A DNA stretch of 64,000 nucleotides from Pseudocitrobacter vendiensis. Its GTDB lineage: Bacteria; Pseudomonadota; Gammaproteobacteria; Enterobacterales; Enterobacteriaceae. Positions 1 to 9,923 of this stretch are shown here, piece after piece. The position numbers and the translations under genes were made by a program. The stretch is taken from positions 1 to 64,000 of the forward strand of contig NZ_CALSBS010000017.1 of assembly GCF_943590815.1 (NCBI RefSeq), given 5' to 3'. The notes under the pieces were generated by a model. The model saw only the letters and a list, made by a program, of their open reading frames with translations, was not told where the DNA came from and did no database searches. Position 1 is the first letter of the stretch. Every line of letters starts with the position of its first letter.

Positions 1-143
1 AGTGCTGTGTTTTATTTGATTGATTTGGTTTGAGAGTAGTGATTGATATTGTATGAATTGGCGATGAGGGTGTTTTAAAAAATAAATTTATCAAAGTGCT
101 AAGGTGCAATGTGGGGCTTTGTATTAAATTAATGATGTTAGCA

Positions 144-180
144 CCCCTTGGCTATCTAACTAAAGGTTAAAGCCAAGGGG
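144..180. terminator. Stem-loop downstream of the ankyrin gene
   Basis: A perfect 10-bp inverted repeat (CCCCTTGGCT and AGCCAAGGGG) encloses a 17-base loop and lies just past the end of the minus-strand ankyrin gene. No clear T-run follows on that strand, so it may be a weak terminator or a 3' stabilising structure. I see no gene in the other bases of 1-202. Confidence 0.4.
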
Positions 181-202
181 AGAGTGTTCAGGCAGATTCA
201 AT

Positions 203-1189
203 TCATAATCTTTTTTTTGTAATTGCTTTACAGGTAACTGGTTGAAGCGTTGTTCGTAAAACCTTTTGCTCTCTCTGTGATTTTTCCTGGAGGATTTCTT
301 CATAGAAGTAGCGTTCTTTTAGTGATTCTATATCAACTTTTATATCATGACATATTAACCATTTAATTAGCAGTCTTCCTACATAGTGAGTCAGTAGATA
401 TGTACTGTTTATGTAAAACCAAACATGACTAATGTCTGTCAGTTTCTTTAGTTGTAAAATTAATTTTTTAACGTCGGCATTTGTTGGTGTGATAATGCAC
501 TTATCACTTATCTCAAATTCATTTTTTTGCTTTATAAGTAACGACAACAGCTCAATTGATTTAAATGTAATGTTCGTGAATACAATTTTTGAACTGTCTT
601 TAAGATGAATATTACGGATAAGAAAACGAATGTAGTTATCGTTTTTAGATTCCCAGTGAGTATATTTACCAGCTATGCTGTGGTTTTCTGACTGCCAGTA
701 ATCGAATGCTGTCTGCCCGCTTAAATTTTTATGATTAATGTCGCAACCAGCCTCAATGAGTGCATCGTATACATATCCTTCAAATGGAATGAAAAGAAAG
801 GAGTTGCCATAGCTATCTTTGGTATGGATATCTAGTCCAGCTTTGATAAGATATTTTACTAACCCTGGTGAAACATCAATATGTTGAATCGCAAGGGTGC
901 CTGACTTATTCCGGTGGTTAACATTAATACCATTGCTGACAAGAAGTTCCACTGTTTCAACATTTTGAGCATAGAATAATGCATTATTACCGTCATTATC
1001 CAAGTGGTGAATGTCAATGTCAGCGTCAATCATTGCCTGTATAGCTTCAGGTACATTACAGGTAAAAAGAGCAGTTTGACCTTTACTATTGCACATATTT
1101 ATATCCATGCCAGCCTTAAGGCAACGAAGGACACCATTTTTAGACTTTACACGGAATAGGTTATTTTTATTATTTTCTCTTGATATCAT
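203..1189 (-). CDS. Ankyrin-repeat protein
   Basis: A 328-residue protein whose first ~180 residues hold about five ankyrin-type repeats. The recurring pattern is a G-x-D/N-I/V-N/H turn followed by N-x-x-G-x-(T/N)-(A/S)-(L/F), for example near residues 28-42, 57-72, 87-99 and 118-132. Ankyrin repeats mediate protein-protein contacts; the partner is unknown. The C-terminal ~150 residues are not recognised. No signal peptide or membrane segment is evident. The ATG at 1189 follows AGGAG at good spacing. The gene is AT-rich like the rest of the island. It sits downstream of a small membrane-peptide gene now split by an IS element, so the two may once have been co-transcribed. Confidence 0.75.
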   Translation of the reverse strand: MISRENNKNNLFRVKSKNGVLRCLKAGMDINMCNSKGQTALFTCNVPEAIQAMIDADIDIHHLDNDGNNALFYAQNVETVELLVSNGINVNHRNKSGTLAIQHIDVSPGLVKYLIKAGLDIHTKDSYGNSFLFIPFEGYVYDALIEAGCDINHKNLSGQTAFDYWQSENHSIAGKYTHWESKNDNYIRFLIRNIHLKDSSKIVFTNITFKSIELLSLLIKQKNEFEISDKCIITPTNADVKKLILQLKKLTDISHVWFYINSTYLLTHYVGRLLIKWLICHDIKVDIESLKERYFYEEILQEKSQREQKVLRTTLQPVTCKAITKKRL

Positions 1190-1335
1190 TATTTATCTCC
1201 TTTTTTGTTGTTTTCAAGATATTAATGACACCAGATTTTACGGTATTCAAATTTATTTTTGTTTTATTAGGGGGTATCTGATTTGGTTTGCTTGAGGTTA
1301 TTCTTAACTTATGGAACTGAATCGCCACGGATAAT

Positions 1336-2148
1336 CTAGACACTTCCGAGCCGTTGATAATACTGGTTTTCATATTCTGTCGGTGACATCTGATCGCTAG
1401 AACCATGCCGACGCTTACTGTTATAAAACATTTCGATGTGATCAAAAATATCACTGCGGGCTTCTTCTCGCGTTCCGTAGATCTTTTTCTTTATCCGTTC
1501 ACGTTTCAACAACTGGAAAAAACTTTCTGCAACCGCATTATCATGGCAGTTACCGCGACGGCTCATGCTACCCTCCAGGCCGTGTGATTTCAGGAACGAC
1601 TGCCACTCATGGCTTGTGTACTGACTGCCCTGATCCGAATGAACCAGCACCTGTTTTTCGGGATTACGCCGCCATACAGCCATCAGCAGTGCGTTCAGGA
1701 CAATGTCCTTTGTCATCCGGGATTGCATGGACCAGCCGATAATTTTGCGTGAGAACAGATCAACAACAACGGCAAGATACAGCCAGCCTTCGTGGGTCCT
1801 GATGTAGGTTATGTCCGTTACCCAACGCTCATCAGGAGCATCCGGATTGAACTGTCGCTGGAGCCTGTTGGGTGACACGATACTGGCCTCGCCTTTACGT
1901 GCCCGCGGGCTTCGGTATCCGACCTGAGCCTTTATTCCGACACGTTTCATCAGTCTCCAGACTCTGTTTATTCCGCACTGTTGCCCGCTGTCACGCAGAT
2001 CCAGATGGATTTTGCGATAACCATAGACGCATCCCGATTCCAGCCAGAACTGTTTAATCTGTCCTGTCAGTCTCAGGTCTGCCTGATGGCGTTGTGAATG
2101 CGGCTGCTGAAGCCAGGCGTAAAAACCACTCGGATGAACATCCAGCAC
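1336..2148 (-). CDS. IS3-family transposase, OrfB (DDE catalytic part)
   Basis: This reading frame supplies the catalytic half of an IS3-family transposase. A HTH_21-like region and an rve integrase core can be read, with the acidic triad in DITYIRT, HSDQGSQY and AVAESFFQLLKRE. The coordinates start at an internal GTG (read as Met). The frame is open further upstream to the A-run at 2238-2244 and is in the -1 frame relative to orfA, so the normal product would be an OrfAB fusion made by frameshifting. The catalytic residues are intact. The block to activity is the stop codon in orfA upstream of the slippery site. Confidence 0.85.
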   Translation of the reverse strand: MLDVHPSGFYAWLQQPHSQRHQADLRLTGQIKQFWLESGCVYGYRKIHLDLRDSGQQCGINRVWRLMKRVGIKAQVGYRSPRARKGEASIVSPNRLQRQFNPDAPDERWVTDITYIRTHEGWLYLAVVVDLFSRKIIGWSMQSRMTKDIVLNALLMAVWRRNPEKQVLVHSDQGSQYTSHEWQSFLKSHGLEGSMSRRGNCHDNAVAESFFQLLKRERIKKKIYGTREEARSDIFDHIEMFYNSKRRHGSSDQMSPTEYENQYYQRLGSV

Positions 2149-2204
2149 CCGACAGAGCAGGCGAACAGGCCAGCAACAGGAGTTGTCACGGATAAAGGCG
2201 TACC

Positions 2205-2489
2205 TCAGTCGGACAGCTTTGCGAAGTACGCCGCAGCTTTTTTTAATATGTCCCGTTCGTCGGTAACCCGTTTCAGCTCTTTCTAGAGACGGCGGATCTC
2301 GGCCTGAGCATCTGACTGTTCTTTATTAGTGGAAGAATCCGGACCGTACTTCTTTATCCAGGCATAAAGGCTGTGGGTGGTGATATCGAGACGTGTTGCA
2401 ACGCTGGCAACAGAATAACCGCGATCAACAACCTGTTTGACTGCTTCAGTTTTAAACTCTTCGGGATAACGCTTACCGCTCATGGGCAC
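2205..2489 (-). pseudogene. IS3-family OrfA with an internal amber codon
   Basis: The first 68 codons encode a helix-turn-helix transposase subunit that begins MPMSGKRYPEEFKTEAVKQ, where the HTH_Tnp_1 domain binds the IS ends. A TAG codon at 2285-2283 stops translation. After it the same frame continues for about 25 codons (KELKRVTDERDILKK, then AAAYFAKLSD) to a natural stop, which is the expected leucine-zipper tail of this family. In related OrfA proteins this position is normally Gln, so CAG to TAG is likely. The slippery A-run (2238-2244) lies beyond the stop, so OrfAB cannot be made without readthrough. Confidence 0.75.
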
Positions 2490-2505
2490 CTCTCTTTAAG
2501 CCATC

Positions 2506-2640
2506 TTAAATGACTCTGAGGTGTCTGTTAAACCCGTGGCGATTCAAAACCTTATCGTAGGACATAATTAATAATGATAAAAATAGAAGCCATAGTGATA
2601 GTATATATAGTACTGTTTTAAGATATGGCCTGCTATCCAT
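2506..2640 (-). pseudogene. Small membrane peptide gene split by the IS
   Basis: A short frame with an AGGAG ribosome site six bases before its ATG encodes a basic N-terminus followed by one strongly hydrophobic helix (about residues 10-26). The IS3-family element enters at codon 31, so the present frame runs 44 codons with the last 13 read from the IS end. If the element and one AAC copy are removed, the original frame would end after 32 residues (…SYDKVP) with its TAA at 1309-1311, just upstream of the ankyrin gene. Function unknown. Small hydrophobic peptides of this form can be toxins or regulators, but nothing here proves that. Confidence 0.5.
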
Positions 2641-2691
2641 TAGCTTCTCCTGTATAACTTAAAATAGTTTGTATGTTAAAATTTAGGGGAA

Positions 2692-5600
2692 TCATTTTCC
2701 TAATTCTCCAGCTAAAAGTTCAGCCTGCTTCAAAATGGTCTCTGTGGCGAGCAAGGACATATCGGGTGGATAACCATATTTTTTGAGCAGACGTTTTACC
2801 ACCACGCGAATTTTTGCTCTTGCTGCTTCTTTCACTGTCCAGTCAAGACTGACATTGTTGCGGATAGCCTCTGTAAGTACGACTGCCAGTTCTCGTAGTT
2901 TTTCCTTTTCCATTAACTCGCGAGCACTGTCGTTATCTGCAACAGCAGAATAGAAGGCATATTCATAAGCGCTGAGGTTTAACTGGCTGGCAAGGCTGTC
3001 AGATTCCTGGATAGTCTTGGCAAGCTTGATTAGCTCATCAATTACCTCCGCTGCGGTCAGTACCTTGTTCTGGTAGCCATTGATTGCAGAGGTCAGCATA
3101 TCAATCAGTTTTTTGCCTTGGGTGATACTTTGATTCGAGCGAACCTTAATCTCGTCAGAAAGCAGTTTTTTAAGCGTTTCCAAAGCAATATTTCTGTGTT
3201 GGTAATCCTTCATTTCCTGAAGGAATTCTTCAGAAAGAACGGAAATATCTGGCTTTTGTATCCCAGCAGCGTCAAAAATATCAACAACTTTATCGGTAAC
3301 CAGAGCCTGATCGATAGTCTGTTTTACCCGAACTTCCAGACTGTCATTGTGTTCTTCTTCTGATCCGTCTGAGTTTTCAGTAAATTTATTCAGTCTGGCT
3401 TTTACTGCCTGGAAGAATGCTACTTCGGGTGCCGCTTCCATTGCTTTATCGTGCGGTGTCGCCAATGCAAATGCCTGCGACAAGGCTGCAACCGCAGCCA
3501 GGAAACGCATTTTACCTTTACCGTTATCCAGCCCTAAAATATGGTTTTCTGATTCAAGAATAATTGTCAGGCGTTGTGAAGTAGTTGCGGCAAAGTAAGC
3601 TTTGTAATCGTAGCCATGCATCATGCCTTCCAGGATTTCCAGCTTTTCCTGCATGAGCGTTACAGCTTCTTCCTGAACCTCAGCAGGATCTCCACGTCCA
3701 CCTGCATCAGAGTAAAAGGAGAGGGCTTCTTTTAAATCAGAGGCAATGCCCAGATAGTCAACAACCAGACCGCCTATCTTATCTTTATACACACGGTTCA
3801 CACGGGCAATTGCCTGCATGAGGTTGTGGCCTTTCATTGGTTTGTCGATATACAGCGTATGCATGCTGGGAGCGTCGAAGCCGGTTAACCACATATCACG
3901 CACTATCACCAGTTTCAGCTTGTCGTCGTCATCCTTCATACGATTAGCCAAAACCTGACGTTCTTTTTTTGTGGTGTGGTGTTTAGCGATTTCTGGTCCG
4001 TCAGCAGCAGAAGAGGTCATGACGACTTTAATCACGCCATCATTTAGATTATCGCTGTGCCATTCAGGTTTTAACTCTATGATTTCTTTATAAAGTTCAG
4101 CAGCAATACGACGGGACATGGTGACAATCATGCCCTTGCCATGATCGGCATTAGAGTTTAAGCGCTGTTCAAAGTGCTGAACCATATCCGCCGCAATAGC
4201 TTTAATACGTTTTGAACTGCCAATCAAACCTTCGATTCTGGCCCATTTAGACCGTTCTTTCTGGGTAAGCGTCAGCTCGTCTTCGTTAAACTCATCGTCG
4301 AAGTCTTCAATTAGCTGGCGACCTTCGTCACTGATGGCAATTTTGGCAAGACGGCTTTCATAGAAGATACGCACGGTTGCACCGTCTTCTACGGCCTGTG
4401 AGATATCGTAGATATCAACGTAGTTACCAAAAACAGCAGGTGTGTTTACGTCCGTTTTTTCTATGGGGGTTCCGGTAAAGCCAAGATAGGTAGCATTGGG
4501 CAAGGCATCACGCATATATTTGGCAAAGCCGTAAACGGTGCGTTTACCTGTTACGTTGCCTTCGCTGTCTTTCACGTCAACTTCTTTGGCGCTGAAACCG
4601 TACTGGGAACGGTGTGCTTCATCAGCGATAACGACAATATTAGTTCTGTCGGACAGCAACTCATAGATATTGCTGCCATCATCAGGCTGGAATTTTTGAA
4701 TAGTAGTAAACACCACACCGCCAGAGGCGACACGCAAATATTCTTTGAGTTCTTCCCGGTTGTTGGCCTGTTTTGGTGTCTGACGAAGTAGCTGAGTGGC
4801 AGAAGAAAACGTACCGAATAGCTGATCATCCAAATCGTTACGGTCAGTGATCACTACCACTGTTGGATTATTCAGCGCCAGTACAATCTTCCCGGTATAA
4901 AACACCATCGAAAGCGATTTACCGGAACCCTGGGTATGCCACACGACCCCCGCTTTACGATCTCCGGTTTTTTGCGCATTAACAAGAACTTTACTGTTAC
5001 GTCCCTGCTGGCGCAGTGCTACTTCGGCAGAGGGGGAATCTGCATTTACACCTGAGGCACGAATAGTGGAAAGTACTGCTGCATTAACCGCGTAGTACTG
5101 GTGATAAGCAGCCATTTTTTTAACGGTACGGATACTGATAATCCCTTTGCTGTCTTCATGTTTGCTGGCTTCAAACACGATAAAGTGGCGGATCACATCC
5201 AACAGCGTTACAGGATTAAGCAACCCCTGTAATAAAACTTCGAGCTGTGGTTGGGTACTGGTAGCTTGTGTTTTACCATTAGCGGTTTTCCATGTCATAT
5301 AACGACTGAAATCGGCGGAAACCGTTCCCGCTTTGGCTTCCAGTCCGTCTGAAACAACATTAAAGGCATTGTAGGTAAACAGGCTGGGGATTTGGTTCTG
5401 ATACGTTTTTATCTGGTTATAAGCACCTGCAACCGTTGCATTTTCGTCAGCGGCATTTTTAAGTTCGATAACGACTAACGGCAGACCGTTGATGAATAAA
5501 ATAAGGTCTGGTCGGCGGGTATGATTGCCTTCTTTAATGGTTATCTGGTTCACAACCAAAAATTCATTATTCGTGGGATCGTTAAAGTCGATCAGGCAGG

Positions 5601-5931
5601 CCAGCTCTCCTTGTGTATTACCATCCTTGCTGACTTCGATATTGATTCCTTCGGTCAACAGGCGATGAAAGGCCAGATTGTTTGCCATCAGATCAGGTGT
5701 GCTTATCTGCATCACCTGTTTTAGCGCTTCCTCACACTTCTGCTCACTAAGGTGCGGGTTAATTCGTTGCAATGCTGTACGCACTTTATCTTCAAGGATA
5801 ACCTGCTGATAGCTACGTAACGGATTGATTCCACTGGGTTCAATGTCCGGGCCGTAAACGTATTCATAACCCAGCCCTTGCAGGTACTCAATCGCCATTA
5901 CTTCAATATCGGATTCGGTCATCTTTGCCAT
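2692..5931 (-). CDS. hsdR: Type I restriction enzyme, HsdR subunit
   Basis: A 1079-residue motor and nuclease subunit of a type I restriction-modification complex. It translocates and cleaves DNA lacking the modification set by HsdM/HsdS. The N-terminal nuclease core shows PDLILFINGLPLVVIELKN (the D…E-x-K catalytic pattern, about residues 140-160). The helicase part has Walker A HTQGSGKS (about residue 330) and DEAHRSQYG (motif II), followed by TGTP and the later motif IARVNRVYKDK. Length is typical of the family. It is the last gene of an M-S-R operon, 58 bases after hsdS. The M-S-R order resembles the EcoR124-type (IC) arrangement rather than EcoKI. The frame is intact. Confidence 0.95.
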   Translation of the reverse strand: MAKMTESDIEVMAIEYLQGLGYEYVYGPDIEPSGINPLRSYQQVILEDKVRTALQRINPHLSEQKCEEALKQVMQISTPDLMANNLAFHRLLTEGINIEVSKDGNTQGELACLIDFNDPTNNEFLVVNQITIKEGNHTRRPDLILFINGLPLVVIELKNAADENATVAGAYNQIKTYQNQIPSLFTYNAFNVVSDGLEAKAGTVSADFSRYMTWKTANGKTQATSTQPQLEVLLQGLLNPVTLLDVIRHFIVFEASKHEDSKGIISIRTVKKMAAYHQYYAVNAAVLSTIRASGVNADSPSAEVALRQQGRNSKVLVNAQKTGDRKAGVVWHTQGSGKSLSMVFYTGKIVLALNNPTVVVITDRNDLDDQLFGTFSSATQLLRQTPKQANNREELKEYLRVASGGVVFTTIQKFQPDDGSNIYELLSDRTNIVVIADEAHRSQYGFSAKEVDVKDSEGNVTGKRTVYGFAKYMRDALPNATYLGFTGTPIEKTDVNTPAVFGNYVDIYDISQAVEDGATVRIFYESRLAKIAISDEGRQLIEDFDDEFNEDELTLTQKERSKWARIEGLIGSSKRIKAIAADMVQHFEQRLNSNADHGKGMIVTMSRRIAAELYKEIIELKPEWHSDNLNDGVIKVVMTSSAADGPEIAKHHTTKKERQVLANRMKDDDDKLKLVIVRDMWLTGFDAPSMHTLYIDKPMKGHNLMQAIARVNRVYKDKIGGLVVDYLGIASDLKEALSFYSDAGGRGDPAEVQEEAVTLMQEKLEILEGMMHGYDYKAYFAATTSQRLTIILESENHILGLDNGKGKMRFLAAVAALSQAFALATPHDKAMEAAPEVAFFQAVKARLNKFTENSDGSEEEHNDSLEVRVKQTIDQALVTDKVVDIFDAAGIQKPDISVLSEEFLQEMKDYQHRNIALETLKKLLSDEIKVRSNQSITQGKKLIDMLTSAINGYQNKVLTAAEVIDELIKLAKTIQESDSLASQLNLSAYEYAFYSAVADNDSARELMEKEKLRELAVVLTEAIRNNVSLDWTVKEAARAKIRVVVKRLLKKYGYPPDMSLLATETILKQAELLAGELGK

Positions 5932-5989
5932 GCGTACTGTCCTTATTGCTGCTTAACCAGATAGCGGGTTGTGAGCCCGCTTAATTATT

Positions 5990-7171
5990 TTATGCTACTG
6001 ATGCGATTGCTTCTTCTGCATACTGAACCCGTACATCACCGCTCATCAGTTTAGGAAGTAGAGTATCGCGCAGGGTTTCGAGGGTTCGGATTTGCCTCAT
6101 TTTTTCTATTCTTTGATCAAGTAATGGCCCAATTTTCGCCGTCATATTAACTAATTCATTGTTCGAAGGGATTTTTACCATAGCTTCGTCAAGATCTTTT
6201 CTTTTAATATGCCCCATTGTCGTTGCATGACTTTGAGATATACTAATGAATTCTTTTAAATAATGTTTACACCATTCTAAATAAAACCATTTAGGGTATG
6301 TATCCGATGTAACTTTGAATAAATGTTGATTAAGCACACAAACAGGCCCTGACCAAATTTTTACCATTAGAGATGCAGACCAAGCAAAAATAACATCACC
6401 ATGATTTACTATATAATCTTCTTTGATGTTAGCAGTAGCTAAATCAGTGTTCGAAGATATACCAGAACTAAGCTCTTTTATCTTCAAAACAGGCATGCTT
6501 GGCTCCCCTGAAATTGCAGGGAATTTTTGACAAGCTAAACCATTCGTAAAAGTAGCTACTTTACTTAAAGGCACTGTATCCCATTCCTCCTGCGGCTCCT
6601 CAATAAACCACTTCCTGAATATCGTTTCAGCCATAGATTCAAGTGTTTTATTCTGGCGATGAAGCAGATCTTTTTTTTCATCAATAGAATACAATACAGA
6701 ACTTATAGCAACTTGCTCATTATAAGGTGGCAGAGATATTGGAATTTTTTTAAGGATAGATGATTTAATACCAAAAACGGTTGTGCCGGACGCTCGTGAT
6801 TCAAGTTCATATTGGCCTTGTTCTGATTGCAACCAATATTTTAGAAATTTATTATCCAGGATGTTTTTATACCCTCTTAGGGTAATAATTCGTTGAGCAA
6901 GGGCGACATTTTTATTCTTGATAAGTGCAACTTCACCCAATGGAGCTTCTGTGGTTAAAACAACATCGTTTACTTCTGGATAGCCACGAGTCATCCATAG
7001 TGGGTAATCCTCGACCGAAATAAATTCAGTAGGTGTTTGTAAACATCCATCTTTGACAATTTTGGCCGTGATAAGTGGTATGCCTGAACCTGTTTTAACA
7101 GGTGTTTTCCCTCTGTAATCAATGAAGTATTCAACAACTTCATCTAAATTTTTAACCACCCATTCACTCAT
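5990..7171 (-). CDS. hsdS: Type I restriction-modification specificity subunit HsdS
   Basis: A 393-residue specificity subunit that selects the two halves of the DNA target. Two target-recognition domains can be seen, each starting with a W-x-x-x-x-L-x-x-V-(A/V)-x-(F/Y) type motif (residues about 4-15 and 196-208). Conserved helical spacers follow them, [20 protein letters not shown] and the C-terminal region around [21 protein letters not shown]. The coding sequence is more AT-rich than its hsdM and hsdR neighbours, as is common because target-recognition domains are exchanged between strains. It overlaps the end of hsdM by four bases (ATGA), so the two are translationally coupled. Confidence 0.93.
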   Translation of the reverse strand: MSEWVVKNLDEVVEYFIDYRGKTPVKTGSGIPLITAKIVKDGCLQTPTEFISVEDYPLWMTRGYPEVNDVVLTTEAPLGEVALIKNKNVALAQRIITLRGYKNILDNKFLKYWLQSEQGQYELESRASGTTVFGIKSSILKKIPISLPPYNEQVAISSVLYSIDEKKDLLHRQNKTLESMAETIFRKWFIEEPQEEWDTVPLSKVATFTNGLACQKFPAISGEPSMPVLKIKELSSGISSNTDLATANIKEDYIVNHGDVIFAWSASLMVKIWSGPVCVLNQHLFKVTSDTYPKWFYLEWCKHYLKEFISISQSHATTMGHIKRKDLDEAMVKIPSNNELVNMTAKIGPLLDQRIEKMRQIRTLETLRDTLLPKLMSGDVRVQYAEEAIASVA

Positions 7172-8715
7172 AGTACCACCTTCGCCAGATTTTCAGCGAT
7201 AGATTTATTTAGACGCGCTTCTTCTTCCAGTTGCGCCTCAAACTCCGCTTTAAGAGCCGTAAACCGTTCTTTAAAGTCGAAATCGTCTTCTTCATCAGCA
7301 AGACCAACATAACGGCCAGGCGTCAGCACATAATCAAGTTTAGCAACTTCATTAATGTCTACGGACGCACAGAATCCAGGGATATCTTCATATTCACCAC
7401 CTTTATTGCGCCAGTTATGGTAGGTATCCGCAATGGTCTTGATATCGTCGTCAGAAAGCACTTTGGTACGACGATTAATTAGATTACCGAGATTACGGGC
7501 ATCAATAAATAGAATTTCTTTACTGCGATCACGATATTGGCTGCTATTTTCACGATCACGACGCATAAACCATAACGCCGCAGGGATCTGGGTGTTCAGG
7601 AACAGTTTTGCAGGTAAATTTACGATACAGTCAATCACATTGGCATCTTTTACCAGTGCGGCACGGATATCACCTTCACCAGAACTTTTAGATGTTAAAG
7701 CCCCTTTTGCCAGTACAACACCAGCCTGACCTTTTGGCGACAGGTGATACAGAAAATGCTGCATCCAGGCAAAGTTAGCATTCCCGGTAGGTGGGATACC
7801 GTATTGCCAACGGGCATCGCCACGAAGCTGCTCACCGGACCAGTCAGACACGTTAAACGGTGGATTGGCAATGATAAAATCAGATTTTAGATCTTTGTGG
7901 GCATCGTTAAGGAATGAGCCTTCACTGTTCCAGCGGACGTGTTCTGAATTGATACCCCGGATAGCCAGGTTCATTTTTGCCAGACGCCAGGTGGTCTGGT
8001 TGGATTCCTGACCGTAAATCGAAATATCGTCAATATTTCCCTGATGCGCTTCAACAAATTTTTCTGACTGAACGAACATACCACCGGAACCGCAGCAAGG
8101 GTCAAAGACTCGGCCTTTATAGGGTTCCAGCATGTTAACCAGCAGGCTTACGATGGATTTTGGCGTATAGAACTGACCGCCCTGTTTGCCTTCTGCCAGT
8201 GCAAATTCACCAAGGAAGTATTCGAATACGTGGCCTAATACATCAGCAGAACGCGCTTTGGCATCTCCCAGTGCAATGTTGCCAATCAGATCTATCAGTT
8301 CACCCAGTACAGTGGCGTCGAGGTTCTGGCGAGCGTAGACTTTCGGCAACACACCTTTTAGCTGTGGGTTACCCGCTTCGATAAGCTCCATAGCATCATC
8401 AACCAGCTTACCGATTTCGGGTAGCTTGGCCTTAGATATTAGATAGTTCCAGCGTGCAAGCTCAGGGACAAAGAAAATGTTGTAAGCAGTGTACTCGTCT
8501 TTATCTTCCGGGTCAGCGCCTGTGAACTCGCCTTCACCAGCCTTCAGCAACTCATAATGAGATTCAAAAGAATCAGAAATATACTTAAGGAAAATCAGGC
8601 CCAGCACGACATGCTTGTACTCGGCTGCATCAATGTTCTTACGTAGCTTGTCAGCTGCTTTCCACAGGATGACCTCTAACGGGTCTGTTTTGATTTCTTT
8701 AGGTTTTCTGGCCAT
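7168..8715 (-). CDS. hsdM: Type I DNA methyltransferase subunit HsdM
   Basis: A 515-residue N6-adenine methyltransferase subunit. After a helical N-terminal HsdM domain (residues ~10-145) comes the SAM-binding motif [10 protein letters not shown] (about residue 206) and the catalytic motif NPPFNVSDW (about residue 286), diagnostic of gamma-class N6 methylases. With HsdS it forms the modification enzyme, and with HsdR the restriction complex. It is first in the hsdM-hsdS-hsdR operon. No promoter was assigned with confidence in the AT-rich region above it. Confidence 0.95.
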   Translation of the reverse strand: MARKPKEIKTDPLEVILWKAADKLRKNIDAAEYKHVVLGLIFLKYISDSFESHYELLKAGEGEFTGADPEDKDEYTAYNIFFVPELARWNYLISKAKLPEIGKLVDDAMELIEAGNPQLKGVLPKVYARQNLDATVLGELIDLIGNIALGDAKARSADVLGHVFEYFLGEFALAEGKQGGQFYTPKSIVSLLVNMLEPYKGRVFDPCCGSGGMFVQSEKFVEAHQGNIDDISIYGQESNQTTWRLAKMNLAIRGINSEHVRWNSEGSFLNDAHKDLKSDFIIANPPFNVSDWSGEQLRGDARWQYGIPPTGNANFAWMQHFLYHLSPKGQAGVVLAKGALTSKSSGEGDIRAALVKDANVIDCIVNLPAKLFLNTQIPAALWFMRRDRENSSQYRDRSKEILFIDARNLGNLINRRTKVLSDDDIKTIADTYHNWRNKGGEYEDIPGFCASVDINEVAKLDYVLTPGRYVGLADEEDDFDFKERFTALKAEFEAQLEEEARLNKSIAENLAKVVL

Positions 8716-8983
8716 TAGCGTAACCTTGTGAAGGGGGAAGATGGCCCTATTTTGCCTTAAAGTTCCGCTTGTTACGAGCTTATACAGCGATTAATTATTA
8801 TCTGGTTTTAGTGTGTTTGTTTAGCTCAGCAAGTGCAATGACTCATGGAGTAAGTGCTTTGTAGCGGGATTGTAGATGTCAGGTCATTGCCGTCAATGGA
8901 GCCACTGTCATTGGCATAATTGCAGCATAGCCGATGCCACGCGCACATTCGCCAGTTCACTGGGGTTCATCGTGTGTACTACA

Positions 8984-9165
8984 CCAGTACGCATCCGGAA
9001 AGCAACGGCATGGCAGAATCGTTTGTAAAGACGTTCAAGCGGAATTACGTGTAAGTAAATGATCTGCCGGATGCAGTCTCAGTGATGGAAAAATGGCAGA
9101 ATGGATAGAGGATTATAATAATCTGCATCCACACAAGGGGTTGAACATGAAATCGCCACGCTAAT
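8984..9165 (+). pseudogene. IS3-family transposase relic (C-terminal fragment)
   Basis: Short pieces of an OrfB-type transposase can be read across more than one frame. One piece is HPESNGMAESFVKTFKRNYV, which carries the catalytic-Glu region; then NDLPDAVSVMEKW; and in another frame a stretch like EDYNNLHPHKGLNMKSPR. Stops and frameshifts separate them and no ends are recognisable. The pattern resembles the IS2 branch of the IS3 family. It marks an old insertion between the restriction system and the Gabija genes. Confidence 0.6.
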
Positions 9166-9923
9166 ATCTTGATGCCATATTAGCAGTTAATTAGCCGTGT
9201 CCGTTTTAGCAGGGGCAACTCCAGTATTCAAAAAATGCTTTTTTAGTGCATATGCATGGGGTGAATAGATGTACAGGCTATGACAAACCATATCTATAAT
9301 TTTTAATGTTTAAAATTCTCCATTACAGTAAGACATTCCTTATACATTAAATTCCATCTAAGGTTGAATTTTTAATTTAATAAGGTCGCAATCTAAAATG
9401 ATGTGTGTGGGGTTATTTGTAAGATGATTTTTCTATTTTTGATAGTGGTAGTTAAGGAGGGGGGACCTATTCAAAAAAATAGATATTCAAGGTTGGTAGC
9501 GGTTTGGTTTCTTTTCTAACCGAAGAGCAGAAAAGCAAGGGGAACTCGAAGAAGCAAGCGCAGCGGCTTCGCTGAGTTAGCCCTTGCTTTAGTTATAAGA
9601 GTGAAAAAATTCATGCAACGGCGACCCTTGCAAGAAATACGTAAAACTTTGCTTATGTTGATTTCGTACGCTTCTGTTACAACGCAGAACAAGCCCTGAA
9701 TTGGCTGCTTCGATTGTGTGTGAGAAACTCCATAATCCCCGTAATGAGGTGTTCCAGGAGCATGTCTGTTCTGAGTGAATCATCAGACTTACTTGATCAA
9801 TTAAGGTCAACATTGCTTTTCCTTGACTTAACTAAGCTTTTTGAACAGTTGGTCTTGGTGCTTCGCTTACAATGGAGTAATCTGATGTATAGAAAAAATG
9901 AAACAGGGAGTTAGTATATTTCT
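9166..9923. other. AT-rich gap before the Gabija genes, no convincing gene
   Basis: Apart from the hairpin at 9532-9590, this stretch has only short open frames without good ribosome sites. One short unrecognised frame around 9665-9777 on the plus strand could be the tail of a decayed gene, but I cannot assign it. The promoter of the nuclease gene should lie in the last ~150 bases; I could not pick a single clear site. Confidence 0.4.
9532..9590. repeat. Long nested hairpin upstream of the Gabija genes
   Basis: The outer arms AAAGCAAGGG (9532-9541) and CCCTTGCTTT (9581-9590) are perfectly complementary. A second pair AACTC/GAGTT (9543-9547 and 9574-9578) is nested inside, followed by AAGC/GCTT. 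The region would form a long stem as RNA or a cruciform in DNA. It could be a terminator or a small RNA, or a recombination-type palindrome left by an insertion. Confidence 0.5.

Larger units (their letters stand above)
1318..2547 (-). mobile_element. IS3-family insertion sequence, about 1.23 kb
   Basis: Both ends carry imperfect inverted repeats: 13 identical bases (TGAATCGCCACGG), then a second shared block AGACAC. A 3-bp direct repeat AAC flanks it at 1315-1317 and 2548-2550, as expected for IS3-family insertion. Inside are orfA and orfB in the usual -1 frameshift arrangement, on the minus strand. The run of seven A on the coding strand (2238-2244) is the probable slippery site. Both ends look intact, but orfA has an internal amber codon, so this copy should not make the fused transposase itself. 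I did not assign a named IS. Confidence 0.85.

Noticed and set aside
8984-9165. Functional transposase near 9 kb
   Set aside because: Only short fragments in more than one frame, with stops and without recognisable ends.
9440-9920. Possible retron or other RNA-guided element next to the hairpin
   Set aside because: No reverse transcriptase or other effector gene is beside it; only the Gabija pair follows. The hairpin alone is not enough.
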